Shown: positions 8,337 to 18,043 of the stretch, one piece after another | How the letters are laid out: every line of letters starts with the position of its first letter | Position numbering within the stretch: position 1 is the stretch's first letter | DNA from: Enhygromyxa salina | GTDB taxonomy: Bacteria > Myxococcota_A > Polyangia > Nannocystales > Nannocystaceae | Reading direction: 5' to 3' | DNA: 64,000 nucleotides | Assembly: GCF_000737335.2 (NCBI RefSeq) | Contig: NZ_JMCC02000014.1 | Coordinates: forward strand, 62,001-126,000 | Notes under the pieces: model-generated | What the model saw: only the letters and a program-made list of their open reading frames with translations | What the model was told of the DNA's origin: nothing | Database searches by the model: none | Translations under genes and position numbers: made by a program

Positions 8337-11135
8337 TCACTCGGCCTTGTCGAGCAGCAGCAGCAAGGCCGGGAGCACCAACACGCTGGCGACCAGCGTG
8401 CACCCGATGCCGATGACCATGGTCGCCCCGAGCTGAACCATGCCGAGGTGGCGGCCAAGCAACAGGCCAGCGAACCCGACCATCGTCGTCAATGACGACA
8501 GCACCACCGCGTTGCCCGTCCCGCGGATGACCTCGTCAATCCGGGCGCGCCCGCCGTGGGTCCGCGCGTTGAGCTCCCAGCGGTGCATCATGTGTACGCC
8601 CGCGTCGATGCCGATCCCCAGCGTCAGCGGCAGCACGACGATCGTCGCGACGTTGAGCCGCAGCCCGACGAGCGCAAACACGCCGACCATCCACCCCATC
8701 CCGACCAGCACGGGGAACAGCGCCAGCAACGACTTGCGCAGGTTGGCGAAGTCGAGCAGCAAGAGCACGACCACCAGGCACAGCGAGAAGAACGCGGCGC
8801 GCTTGAAGCCGTCGAGGATCATCACGTTGTGGTGGTACAGCGAGACGCCCTGCCCCGCCGCTTCTGGGTCGACCGACTCGAGGTCCTCGGTGAAGTGGCG
8901 CGCGGCGATGTTGTGATTGGCGCCCGAGGCCACGTCGCCCGCGGGATACACATAAAGTGCGATGCGCTCGCTGCCGTCGCGGGCCACGAAGCGCAGGGCG
9001 AACAGCTTGGGAAGATCACCCGGCACCCAAAACCCGCGATCCGCCACAGCTCGCGCCGTGGTCCAAGCGGGGCCAAGCAGCGCGGCCATCTGATCTTCAA
9101 TCTCGTCGAGGGTCGCCGAAGCCTGCGCGCGCGGAGTGCTCTCTAGCCGCTGCTCGAGCTGCGCGAACGCCTGCTTGGTCTCGAGGATCGGCGCGCTCGC
9201 CTTGCTGTCGAGCCCAGCCTGATCGGCCGCGTACACCAGCTCGTCGAGGGCATCGACGATCGCCAGCGCTTGCTTGGCGAGCGCGGCTGGATCGCGCTCG
9301 CGGTCGCCCAACTGCTTCCAGTCGGGGTTGCGATCGAGCCCAGCGAAGTCGGCCCGCAGCGCGGCCAACCGCTCGTCAGTCAGCTCCGGCAGCATGTCGG
9401 TCGGGCTGTCGACCCGGGCGACGCTCGGCATCGTGCGCAAGCTGTCGGCCCGGCGCCGGGCCTGATCGAGATCCTTGGCGGTGACCCACGCGAACCACGG
9501 CGTCATCGCGCCGTCCTTCTCGAGGGTCTGAAGCCCCTTCGTCGACTCCCAGGACTTGGGCAGAAACTCCAAAAACCCGGGGTTGTAGGTGGGCGTGGCC
9601 GCGATCCCCATGAGCGACAGGACCAGGGCGCCAAGCACGATCAACAGCGGGGAGCTGCGCGCGGCCCGGGCGAGGAAGCCAATCTCGCCCAGCGGTCGCG
9701 GTGGGGTCTCGTGGGCGCTCAGATCCCCGCGCCCAAGCACGACCGGCAACAGCAAGAGCGTGGCGAGCAGCGCAACGACCAACCCGATCGCCGTGATCAC
9801 CCCCATGCGCCCGTACGAAGTGAACTCCGTGGTCGAGACGGTCAAGAACGCGAGCGCGGTCGTGACGGCGCCGGTCACCACCCCCGGCCCGGCCTTGGAC
9901 AGCGACGAGAACAACGCCTCGCGGCGGGTCCGGCCCTGGCGCAGATCTTCGTCGTAGCGGGCGAGCAGGTGGACGGAGAAATCGATCCCGAGCCCCATGA
10001 GCACCGCGGCGAAGCTCGAGGTGATCGGGTCGAGGGTGTCGAACAACAGATACATGGCGCCGAGGCTCACCAGCGTCCCGACGCCGATCGGCAACAGCGC
10101 CACGGTCGCCCGCTTGAACGAGCGAAACCCGACCAAGAGCAGCAAGAAGATGCCCACGCCAGCCGCCGCGCTGGCGCGGACCATGCCGCTCGCCAGGGCC
10201 GTCTCTTCGTCGACGACCAGGAACGGCAGGCCGGTCAACGTAATCGAGACCTCGCTGGTCGCGTGGGCGCGGGCCAGCGCGCGCAGGCGCTCCACTGCTG
10301 GGCTGAAGTCGCTGACTTCGTCGCCTACGAACGCGGGAAACGCCACGACCAACAGGCGCTGTCCGTCGTTGCTAACGAAGTAGCCCTGCTCGTCGAGGCC
10401 GCGTGCGCGCAGCTGTTCGGGGCCAGGGAACGCGCGGGTCGCTGCGCCCGCCCCCGCCGCGTCGTGCTGTGGAACCATCGCCTGCAGCAACGCTTCGGTG
10501 TCGACCCCCGGGCCTTCGCCAGCGTCGGCGGCGAGCTTGGCGTCGAGGGCCGTTGCGAGCGCCGCGAGCTGCTTTAGCTGGGCGTCGGCCTTGCCGCGGT
10601 CGACCTCGACCTCACCGTCGAGGGCCGCGAGCAGCTGGATCTCGATCAGGCCCAGGATTCCTTCGAGGCCATGCTCGAGCGCCCCGGCGAGGTCGGCGTT
10701 GGCGGGCAGGCTTCGGCGAAAATTCGCGAGCTGTCCCGGCGCCTGGACCATGAGTGTCTCGGCGATGTCCTTGGCCTCGAGCCGCGCGAGCACCCGGCCG
10801 TGAAACATCTCGTCCTGCTCGAGCGCGCCGGCGAACGCGTCGACCACCGCCCGCCGCTGCTCGGGCGTGGCGCCGGCGATGATCGCCACCGGCGAGTCGT
10901 GGTGCCCGAACTCTTGGTAGAAGCTGACGATCCGCCGCTGGTACCAATTGTCACCGTCGACGAGCCCGACCCGGGAGGTCTTGATCGTCAGCTGGCTGGC
11001 GAACACCATCCCAACGACAGTTAGCAACGCCAAGACTACGGAGACCGTGACCGGCCACCGGAGACCGAGGCGTCCGAACACGACGAAGAACTTGTCGCGC
11101 CGACGATCGAGTCGGTCACGCTGGGACATCCGCAT
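8337..11135 (-). CDS. RND/MMPL-family membrane exporter
   Basis: 932 residues. One membrane helix at residues ~28-48 is followed by a large periplasmic domain, then a cluster of five helices (from ~320, GVGIFLLLLVGFRS through LLATLLLLPVVLG); the pattern repeats in the second half (ALVLSLMGIAATPTYN, then helices from ~775 to the end). This two-fold six-helix layout is the RND/MMPL fold. The GIDFSVHLLARYDED of the first half and GIDAGVHMMHRWE of the second are the family's helix-4 motifs with the proton-relay Asp. Members export lipids, hopanoids (HpnN) or polyenes. Aryl-polyene clusters encode an MMPL exporter, so it may serve the lyase/acyltransferase cassette 4 kb away, but HpnN-like function is equally possible. 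The nearby TetR gene may control it. Confidence 0.9.
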   Translation of the reverse strand: MRMSQRDRLDRRRDKFFVVFGRLGLRWPVTVSVVLALLTVVGMVFASQLTIKTSRVGLVDGDNWYQRRIVSFYQEFGHHDSPVAIIAGATPEQRRAVVDAFAGALEQDEMFHGRVLARLEAKDIAETLMVQAPGQLANFRRSLPANADLAGALEHGLEGILGLIEIQLLAALDGEVEVDRGKADAQLKQLAALATALDAKLAADAGEGPGVDTEALLQAMVPQHDAAGAGAATRAFPGPEQLRARGLDEQGYFVSNDGQRLLVVAFPAFVGDEVSDFSPAVERLRALARAHATSEVSITLTGLPFLVVDEETALASGMVRASAAAGVGIFLLLLVGFRSFKRATVALLPIGVGTLVSLGAMYLLFDTLDPITSSFAAVLMGLGIDFSVHLLARYDEDLRQGRTRREALFSSLSKAGPGVVTGAVTTALAFLTVSTTEFTSYGRMGVITAIGLVVALLATLLLLPVVLGRGDLSAHETPPRPLGEIGFLARAARSSPLLIVLGALVLSLMGIAATPTYNPGFLEFLPKSWESTKGLQTLEKDGAMTPWFAWVTAKDLDQARRRADSLRTMPSVARVDSPTDMLPELTDERLAALRADFAGLDRNPDWKQLGDRERDPAALAKQALAIVDALDELVYAADQAGLDSKASAPILETKQAFAQLEQRLESTPRAQASATLDEIEDQMAALLGPAWTTARAVADRGFWVPGDLPKLFALRFVARDGSERIALYVYPAGDVASGANHNIAARHFTEDLESVDPEAAGQGVSLYHHNVMILDGFKRAAFFSLCLVVVLLLLDFANLRKSLLALFPVLVGMGWMVGVFALVGLRLNVATIVVLPLTLGIGIDAGVHMMHRWELNARTHGGRARIDEVIRGTGNAVVLSSLTTMVGFAGLLLGRHLGMVQLGATMVIGIGCTLVASVLVLPALLLLLDKAE

Positions 11136-11312
11136 CTGTTAGCGCCAACCAGACCGTAAATGCAAGAGCTGGACATCACTGGGGTGCTCAGACCCGCCCC
11201 CATGACGCGCGCGCTCCAACCCCGTCAGCGTGAACACACGTGCGCGGCGACGCTCGCCTTGAAGCAAGCACGCACGCACGCACGCATGGAGCGCGCCGCC
11301 CTACGGCCTGCG

Positions 11313-11900
11313 TCAGCTCCCAGTGTCGTCGAGCTTGGTCGACTTGCGACGCGCGATCTTTTGCATTGGTGCGTCGGGCAACAACGGCTTGGGCGACACT
11401 GACTCGAGCTCGACTTCTTCTCGGGTGACGAGCTTGCGCCCGCCCACACCGGCCGCCTTGCGCTTCGTAGTCGCCTTCTTCTTGGTCTTGGTCGTGCTCT
11501 GCACCTTGGTCTTGGTGCTCGAGCGCGCGGCCTTCTTCTTGCGACCGGTCTTGGCCTTCGCGCCAGTCTTGGTCGTTGCGCTGACCGTGTTGAGCTGGCG
11601 CTTGAGCTCGACGCTTGGCTTGAAGTCCACCGTCTCGCACGCCTCGATGTCCATCGGCTCGAGCGTGCGCGGGTTGACGCCGCGACGGCTCGAGCGCTGC
11701 TTCTTGGTGAAGGTCCCGAACTTTGGGTAGGTGAAGCGCGGGCTGGTCGATCGAGTGACGCGCGACCGTACGAAGTAGGCTGACAGCTCGGCAAACGCGA
11801 GGTCGAGGATCTTGACGATCACCTTCTTGGTGACCTCGGGCGGCAGGTCACCGCTCCGAGCGCTACGAGCAATTCGATCGATCAGTTCAGCCTTCGTCAT
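11313..11900 (-). CDS. HU-family DNA-binding protein with Lys-rich H1-like tail
   Basis: 195 residues from ATG 11900 (MTKAELIDRIARS, the usual HU opening; a GTG 54 bp upstream would add 18 residues). Residues 1-~95 form the HU/IHF fold, with the DNA-binding arm region around RSTSPRFTYPKFGTFTKKQR and the conserved GVNPRTLEPMDI. Residues ~108-160 are a Lys/Thr/Ala/Arg tail with KTGRKKKAARSSTKTK-type runs, like histone H1. HU bends DNA and compacts the nucleoid. Tailed HU proteins are known in several GC-rich bacteria. A promoter-like sequence lies ~100 bp upstream. The gene stands alone between the exporter and UDG genes. Confidence 0.92.
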   Translation of the reverse strand: MTKAELIDRIARSARSGDLPPEVTKKVIVKILDLAFAELSAYFVRSRVTRSTSPRFTYPKFGTFTKKQRSSRRGVNPRTLEPMDIEACETVDFKPSVELKRQLNTVSATTKTGAKAKTGRKKKAARSSTKTKVQSTTKTKKKATTKRKAAGVGGRKLVTREEVELESVSPKPLLPDAPMQKIARRKSTKLDDTGS

Positions 11901-11998
11901 GGGCGTGACAGAGCGGGGAGCGAGGCGTCGAAAGGTCGTCGGGTCAACGCGCACGATGCCACTTGCGGCGCGTGCGATCGACCGGGACGAGGCTCGCC

Positions 11999-12027
11999 AC
12001 TCTAGGGGCGAGGACTCTGGGAGTCAA
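11999..12027 (-). promoter_or_regulatory. Candidate sigma-70 promoter of the HU gene
   Basis: On the minus strand TTGACT (12027-12022) and TAGAGT (12004-11999) are separated by 17 bp. The -35 box matches 5 of 6 consensus positions and the -10 box 4 of 6. Transcription would begin near 11992, giving a ~90-nt leader before the HU ATG. Confidence 0.45.
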
Positions 12028-12160
12028 CATCCTCGCTTGTTGGGCACCTAGATTTTGTCCGCTGTATCGGTTGTATCGGTCGCCGGGTCGGGCGGCGACT
12101 GGACTGATTGTGTTCAGCCCGTGCGTGGCTTCTCGCTTCTGCAGACGATGCCCATTCTCG

Positions 12161-12221
12161 GCTCGGGCGAGGCGTGCGGACGGCTCCGCAGATCGAGACT
12201 GTTCGCTGCCCGCAGTGAACC
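12161..12221. repeat. Partial copy of dispersed repeat (C)
   Basis: 12202-12221 is the exact reverse complement of 20 bp at 14772-14791. The adjoining 12161-12181 (CTCGGGCGAGG, then TGCGGACG) resembles, in direct orientation, the 5' part of the copy at 43841-43879. So it looks like a rearranged member of the same family. Confidence 0.45.
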
Positions 12222-12305
12222 GCTTGGGTTGCGGCCTCGCTTGGTTTTTGGCGCAGCCGTTGGCCCGCGCTTGCAACCCGAGCTGCGATCTTTGCTGACC
12301 CGCTC

Positions 12306-13430
12306 CTAGACCTTTTGTGCACGCGCGAGTGAGACCGCACGCTCGAGATCATCGAGAACTTTTTGGTCTTCGGACTTGATCGCGCCGCCACGATCTGTTT
12401 GTGGCCGTGGTCCTCGACCGCCGCTCGCCTTGCGCTCGGTCCTGATCACGTAAGACGGGTGGTAGGTCACCACGACGGGGATCTCGACGCCCGTCTTGGG
12501 CTCGCGGTACCGCTGGGGCTGCCCACGCATCTTGTACAGCGGCGCGTCGCCACCAAGCAGCAGACACCCCGCGAACCGACCGAGCGCGACGATGACCTTG
12601 GGCTCGATCGCCCTGATCTGCGCGTGCAAGAACGGCGAGCAACGATCGATCTCCATGGGGTGAGGATCACGGTTTCCAGGCGGCCGACACTTGAGGACAT
12701 TGGCGATGTAGACGCGGTCGCGCCCAAGCCCGAGCTGCGCGAGCCAGCGATCGAGGCGCTGCCCCGCGACCCCGACGAAGGGTTCGCCAAGCCGGTCCTC
12801 GTCGGCACCGGGGGCCTCACCCACGAACATCAATTCGGCCTCGGGATCTCCGACCCCGAACACGATATTTTGGCGGGTGGCCGCCAGCGGGCAGCGATGG
12901 CAATCGCCAACGTTGCGCTCGCGCAGATAGGCGAGCTTCTTGGCCGCGGGCCACTCTTCGCCCCGCGCGGCGGCGCTAGGTCGCGCGCTCGTGGCTGCTC
13001 GCGCCGCGGGACCGCGAGCGGCGGCCGGACCAGGATGCCCCATGTCTCGCGGGACGCTGGGGCCCATGTCTCGCGGGACGTGGGGGCCCGCGTCTCGGGC
13101 CACGCTGTGAGGACCTGCGTCTCGGGCCACGCTGTGAGGACCTGGGTCCCGGGCGACGCTGGGCCCCGCGTCCCGGGCGACGCTGCGTGGCTCTGCGTGG
13201 CTCGGATATCGCGGCGGGCTCGAGTCCTCACGTGCTGGCGGCGCGGGAGACTGCGCGATCGTGTCGGCGGCGGCGAGTTCGAGATCATGATCTCGATCAT
13301 CGTCGTCCGCGGTCGTATCCGGCATGTGGGCGGCGCCGACGTAGTGGACGCCTCGGAACTCGCGTAGGTGCTCGAGGTGGCGAGCAAACGCCCGCGCGAG
13401 CGCCTCGACCTCGCTCTCGGCGGTGCTCAC
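12306..13430 (-). CDS. Type 4-like [4Fe-4S] uracil-DNA glycosylase with long repeat linker
   Basis: 374 residues. GTG 13430 was chosen because its bases overlap the coaBC stop (GTGA), a usual coupling arrangement. Residues ~1-165 are a polar region with near-repeats of SVARDAGPH / VPRDMGPS. The catalytic part starts near residue 170: CHRCPLAATR (two iron-sulfur Cys), GEAPGADEDRLGEPFVG (motif A), NVLKCRPPGNRDP (third Cys), CSPFLHAQI (fourth Cys), and VTYHPSYVIR (motif B). The enzyme removes uracil from DNA in base-excision repair. Family members are usually ~200-250 residues, so the N terminus is an unusual extension. A second, unrelated UDG (Ung) is encoded at 43.1 kb. Confidence 0.9.
   Translation of the reverse strand: MSTAESEVEALARAFARHLEHLREFRGVHYVGAAHMPDTTADDDDRDHDLELAAADTIAQSPAPPAREDSSPPRYPSHAEPRSVARDAGPSVARDPGPHSVARDAGPHSVARDAGPHVPRDMGPSVPRDMGHPGPAAARGPAARAATSARPSAAARGEEWPAAKKLAYLRERNVGDCHRCPLAATRQNIVFGVGDPEAELMFVGEAPGADEDRLGEPFVGVAGQRLDRWLAQLGLGRDRVYIANVLKCRPPGNRDPHPMEIDRCSPFLHAQIRAIEPKVIVALGRFAGCLLLGGDAPLYKMRGQPQRYREPKTGVEIPVVVTYHPSYVIRTERKASGGRGPRPQTDRGGAIKSEDQKVLDDLERAVSLARAQKV
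13041..13190 (-). repeat. 24-27-bp tandem repeats within the UDG gene
   Basis: About five to six imperfect units, e.g. CATGTCTCGCGGGACG appearing twice 24 bp apart, followed by units with CGTCTCGGGCCACGCTG twice. They encode the SVARDAGPH/VPRDMG linker. Near-identical neighbours suggest recent duplication. Confidence 0.75.
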
Positions 13431-14797
13431 GATCCCCCCTCGCCCGGCCACCAACGCGCCGCGAGCTGATCGAGCATCCACTCGGCGAGCGCCAGCTTGG
13501 GCCGGGGGCCGCCAGCGTCGACGGGCTCGCCACCCTCGGCGAACAGCATGAGCCCCGCGTTGGTCGGGCTGCCAAACCCGACCCCCGGGACCCCGACGCG
13601 ATTGACGAACAACGCATCACAGCCCTTGCGCTCGAGCTTCGCTTGCCCAAGTCGGCGCAGCTCGGCGCTCACCCGTTCGTCATCGTTGGCGCGAGCTGAG
13701 GCATCCACGGTCTGGGCAGCGAACCCCAAAAACCGCGTGCGAGGCTGGTGGCGCGAGGTCAAGGTCGCCAGGATATCGACCTCTGCCCGCCAGCGCATCG
13801 CCAAGAACGACTCGAGCACGCGGTCCTTTCCCAGCTTGCCCGGCGAAGGCTCAGCCGGGATCAGATCAGCGACTGCGGCGACCATCGCCACGAGGTCGAC
13901 GTTTGCGTCCTGAAGCGTGTCTTCGCAGGCTTCGAGCATCTGCGCGCCGGTCTCGACGTCGACCCGTTGAACCCCGGGCGGGGTCTCTAGCGCGACCGGC
14001 CCCGCGACCAGCACGACCTCGGCGCCGCGCTCGGCGGCCGCGCGCGCGATCGCAAACCCCATCGCCCCCGTCGACGCGTTGCTGATGAAGCGGACCGGAT
14101 CGAGGTAGGCACGCGTGGGCCCAGCGGTGACGACCAGCTTGCGACCGGCCCAGCTGGTCCGCGCATCCTGGCTCGCGCGCGATCGAAGATCGGGGTGGGG
14201 TTGGCGATCGACGAGCGCCCGCGCAGCCGCGGCGATCGTCGGCGGATCGATCATGCGACCCTCGCCGATCCACCCGCACGCGAGCTCGCCCCGATCTGGA
14301 CCCACGAACGCAGCTCCGCGCGCGCGCAACAGCTCGAGGTTGGCCTGCGTCGCTGGGTGCGACCACATGTTCGAGTTCATCGCGGGCGCCCACAGCACCG
14401 GCGCGCGCGTAGCCAGCAGGATCGTGGTTGCGAGATCGTTGGCGACACCCGCCGCCGCGCGGGCCATGATGTCGGCGGTGGCGGGCGCGACCAACACGAG
14501 CTCGGCCCAGTCGGCGATCTCGATGTGACCGACCCGCCCCTCCTCGGCGGCGTCGAGCAAGCTCTGACGGACAGGGCGACCGCTCACGGTCGCAAGCGAG
14601 AGCTCGGTACAAAACGCCGACGCGGCCGGCGTGGTCACGACCTGCACCTCACAGCCCACGGCGATCAATTTGCGAACCAGATCCGGGGCCTTGTAGGCCG
14701 CGATCCCACCCGCCACGATCAGCACGACCCGAGTGGCTTCAGCTCGGGCGCTCGCGGACGCCTCCTTAGACTGGTTCACTGCGGGCAGCGAAGTCAT
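13427..14797 (-). CDS. coaBC: Bifunctional phosphopantothenoylcysteine decarboxylase / phosphopantothenate-cysteine ligase
   Basis: 456 residues from ATG 14797. The CoaC half (to ~residue 185) has the flavoprotein opening VLIVAGGIAAYK, the active-site His in GHIEIADWAELVLVAPATAD, the PxMNxxMW motif as APAMNSNMW, and the flap Cys in ELACGWIGEGRM. The CoaB half has VVTAGPTRAYLDPVRFISNASTGAMG split over residues ~215-240, and KLGKDR. It converts 4'-phosphopantothenate to 4'-phosphopantetheine in CoA synthesis. The first ~20 residues (MTSLPAVNQSKEA) are encoded inside a dispersed repeat, so the true start could be further downstream. It lies 253 bp after ribB and overlaps the UDG gene by 4 bp. 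Confidence 0.93.
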   Translation of the reverse strand: MTSLPAVNQSKEASASARAEATRVVLIVAGGIAAYKAPDLVRKLIAVGCEVQVVTTPAASAFCTELSLATVSGRPVRQSLLDAAEEGRVGHIEIADWAELVLVAPATADIMARAAAGVANDLATTILLATRAPVLWAPAMNSNMWSHPATQANLELLRARGAAFVGPDRGELACGWIGEGRMIDPPTIAAAARALVDRQPHPDLRSRASQDARTSWAGRKLVVTAGPTRAYLDPVRFISNASTGAMGFAIARAAAERGAEVVLVAGPVALETPPGVQRVDVETGAQMLEACEDTLQDANVDLVAMVAAVADLIPAEPSPGKLGKDRVLESFLAMRWRAEVDILATLTSRHQPRTRFLGFAAQTVDASARANDDERVSAELRRLGQAKLERKGCDALFVNRVGVPGVGFGSPTNAGLMLFAEGGEPVDAGGPRPKLALAEWMLDQLAARWWPGEGGS

Positions 14798-14799
14798 CG
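14738..14799. repeat. Dispersed repeat copy A, at the coaBC start
   Basis: TTCAGCTCGGGCG (14738-14750), then GCGGACGC, TAGACTGGTTCAC, GGCAGCGA and GTCATCG in the same order and spacing as at 43841-43917. Over 14754-14799 against 43872-43917 I count about 39 of 46 identical bases. On the minus strand it includes an AAGGAGG (14768-14762) not positioned for any start codon. Confidence 0.65.
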
Positions 14800-15050
14800 T
14801 TCGCAGTGTAGGGGATCCGGCTGGGTTCAGCTCGGGCCCCTCGAGCTGTTGGTGCCGCACACCCCGAGTCCGTTCCGGGTTCGGTCCGGAGCTGAGGAGG
14901 CCCAAGGGCGAGGAGCGGCGACGACGCTGTACCGGGCGTACCGCCAGGAGCTGCGACACTGCCGTGTGTCGGGCACACTCGACTGACGAGCGACAAAGCC
15001 AGGGGCGTCAGGAACTAGCCTCAAACCATCAAATTCACTGCGGCAGGGTA

Positions 15051-16195
<1,145 letters not shown>

Positions 16196-16199
<4 letters not shown>

Positions 16200-16858
16200 G
16201 GCTGCACCTGTTCGCTGGAGGGGTTCGATGACTGGGAAAATTGTAAGAGGCGCTCGACGTAGCGCGCGAGCATGTCGACCTCGAGGTTGACCCTGTGCCC
16301 CGGCTGGTCCGGCTGGTTTGGTTGGTCACGGTGCTGCTCGATCGAGCGCCCGAGGGTCGTGACCGCCAACGTGTGGGGGATCAGCCCGACCATGAATCCA
16401 ACCTCGTCGACCTGGTTGACCGTGAGGCTGACGCCATCGACAACGATCGATCCTTTGACGGCGATGTAGCGGCGCAGCGGCTCCGGTGCCCAAAACCAGC
16501 ACTCCCGGGCGTCCCCGCGGGCCTCGACGCTGCGCAGATGCCCGACGCCGTCGACGTGACCGCTGACGAGGTGGCCACCGAGCGCGTCGCCAAGCCGCAG
16601 CGAAGGCTCGAGGTTGACGACCGACCCAGGCTCGAGCGCCCCGAGGGTCGTGACCGCCAAGGTCTCGAACGCCACGTCCGCGGCGAACTGCCCCTCGCTC
16701 GACTCAGTCACGGTCAGACAGACCCCAGACACGCACACGCTGGCCCCGATCACGCGGTCAGCTGGCGCGAGCTGGGTCGCGATGACGACGCGTCGGCTCT
16801 GGGGGCTGTGGCCAAGTTCGCGGACACAGCCAGTGGTCTGCACCAAACCGGTGAACAC
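16196..16858 (-). CDS. ribE: Riboflavin synthase, alpha subunit
   Basis: 220 residues, beginning with the hallmark MFTGLVQTTG. It has two lumazine-binding barrels: SVCVSGVCLTVTE in the first, KGSIVVDGVSLTVNQV in the second, with GHLVSGHVDGVGHL between them. It dismutates two 6,7-dimethyl-8-ribityllumazine molecules to riboflavin. The C terminus has a Gln/Pro/Asp stretch (QHRDQPNQPDQPG) before the last helix, longer than usual. It lies between ribD and ribB in the flavin run. The lumazine synthase gene (ribH) that normally follows is not in this window. Confidence 0.96.
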
Positions 16859-16921
16859 CGGCGGGGTATAGCACCCCGGCGCGGGCAGAAAGCACGGTTC
16901 GGGCTCAGCTCACACGCGGTG

Positions 16922-16968
16922 TTTCCGGCCGTAGTTCCAGCCGTAGTTCCAGCCGTAGTTACAGTGGA
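16922..16968. repeat. 12-bp tandem repeat at the ribD 3' end
   Basis: CCGTAGTTCCAG is repeated three times followed by a partial CCGTAGTTACAG, overlapping the ribD stop and the 100-bp gap before ribE. On the minus strand it gives CTGGAACTACGG units. It may have arisen by replication slippage. Confidence 0.6.
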
Positions 16969-18041
16969 GCGTAGACACACAGCTGGTCGGCCCCGAGCGT
17001 GCGCGTACGCAAGAGCTCGAGCCGCGGCGCGTCGCCGACGCTGGTCCACCCCACGCCCGCGATCGCCGGACGCCCTTCACCAAGCACGAGCGGCGCGCGA
17101 TACATCCACAGCTCTTGCCACGCGCGCGCGGCCACGAACGCACCGAGCAACCGGCCACCACCCTCGACCATCAGCGAGCGCACGCCCCGGTCGCCGAGCC
17201 GGTCGAGCGCGGCCTCGATGTCGACGCCACCGCGAGCGGTCGCGGGCAGCTCGAGCGCCTCGGCGCCCGCCTTGGCCAACGCCGCGCGGGCGCGCTTGGA
17301 AGCCCGCTCGGTGTGCAGGTACAAGACCCCAGGCCGCAGCAGCTGGAGCGGACGCCCGGCGCTGGCCACCCGCAGGCGGGGATCGAACACAACCGGATCT
17401 GGGCTCACCCCCCGCACCAACCGAACGTCGAGGCCCGGGTCGTCCGCCAGCACCGTCGCGGCGCCGACAGCGATCGCGTGGTGCTGCGCCCGCAGACGGT
17501 GACCGCTGCGGCGCGCGGGCGCACCGGTGATCCACTTGCTGTCGCCGCTCGCCGTCGCGATGCAGCCGTCGATCGACGTCGCGCACTTGAGCGTGACGAA
17601 GGGTCGGCCCCGGGCGACGTGGTGCAGATAGTGGCGGTGGACCTCGCGGGCCCGCTCGGCGAGCAGCCCGAGCTCGACCGTGACGCCATGATCCTGCAAC
17701 CGACGAAGCCCTGCGCCGGCCACGTGTGGCGCAGGATCTTCGATCGCCACGACGACGCGCGCGACCCCGGCGCCAAGGATCGCGTCGACGCAAGGCGGCG
17801 TGCGGCCGCGGTGGTTGCAAGGCTCGAGCGTCACGTACAGGGTCGCCCCCTTGGCTGCGCGGCCAGCCATGGCCAGCGCGCGGACTTCGGCGTGCGCCCC
17901 CCCTGTCACGTCCGACCGCGCCTTGCCCAGCACGCGACCACGCTTGACGACCACGGCGCCCACGCACGGGTTGGGGTAGGTCGCGCCGGTCCCCGAGTTG
18001 GCCACGCGCAGCGCCTCGCGCATCCACTGGACGTCGCTCAC
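16959..18041 (-). CDS. ribD: Riboflavin biosynthesis deaminase/reductase
   Basis: 360 residues, usual size. The N-terminal zinc deaminase has GGAHAEVRAL and TLEPCNHRGRTPPCVDA (His plus two Cys for zinc, Glu as proton carrier). The C-terminal reductase from ~150 has FVTLKCATSIDGCIA, SKWITGAPARRSGHRLRAQ and SLMVEGGGRLLGAF. It deaminates and then reduces the pyrimidine intermediate of riboflavin synthesis. The start is 2 bp from the nrdR stop, so they are co-transcribed. No FMN riboswitch fold was recognised upstream of the flavin genes, consistent with expression from further upstream. Confidence 0.96.
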   Translation of the reverse strand: MSDVQWMREALRVANSGTGATYPNPCVGAVVVKRGRVLGKARSDVTGGAHAEVRALAMAGRAAKGATLYVTLEPCNHRGRTPPCVDAILGAGVARVVVAIEDPAPHVAGAGLRRLQDHGVTVELGLLAERAREVHRHYLHHVARGRPFVTLKCATSIDGCIATASGDSKWITGAPARRSGHRLRAQHHAIAVGAATVLADDPGLDVRLVRGVSPDPVVFDPRLRVASAGRPLQLLRPGVLYLHTERASKRARAALAKAGAEALELPATARGGVDIEAALDRLGDRGVRSLMVEGGGRLLGAFVAARAWQELWMYRAPLVLGEGRPAIAGVGWTSVGDAPRLELLRTRTLGADQLCVYAPL

Positions 18042-18043
18042 GA

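Larger units (their letters stand above)
11901..12305. other. 405-bp intergenic region upstream of HU gene
   Basis: No convincing gene was found; the short frames in all directions lack coding character. It contains a sigma-70-like promoter on the minus strand, a short direct duplication (two TGTATCGGT copies at 12063-12080), and a 20-bp sequence (12202-12221) whose reverse complement recurs at 14772-14791 beside coaBC. Confidence 0.5.

Noticed and set aside
9270..10577. Plus-strand open frame of 435 codons inside the MMPL gene
   Set aside because: Low-complexity Arg/Gln/Gly sequence, antisense to a membrane protein with clear RND motifs.
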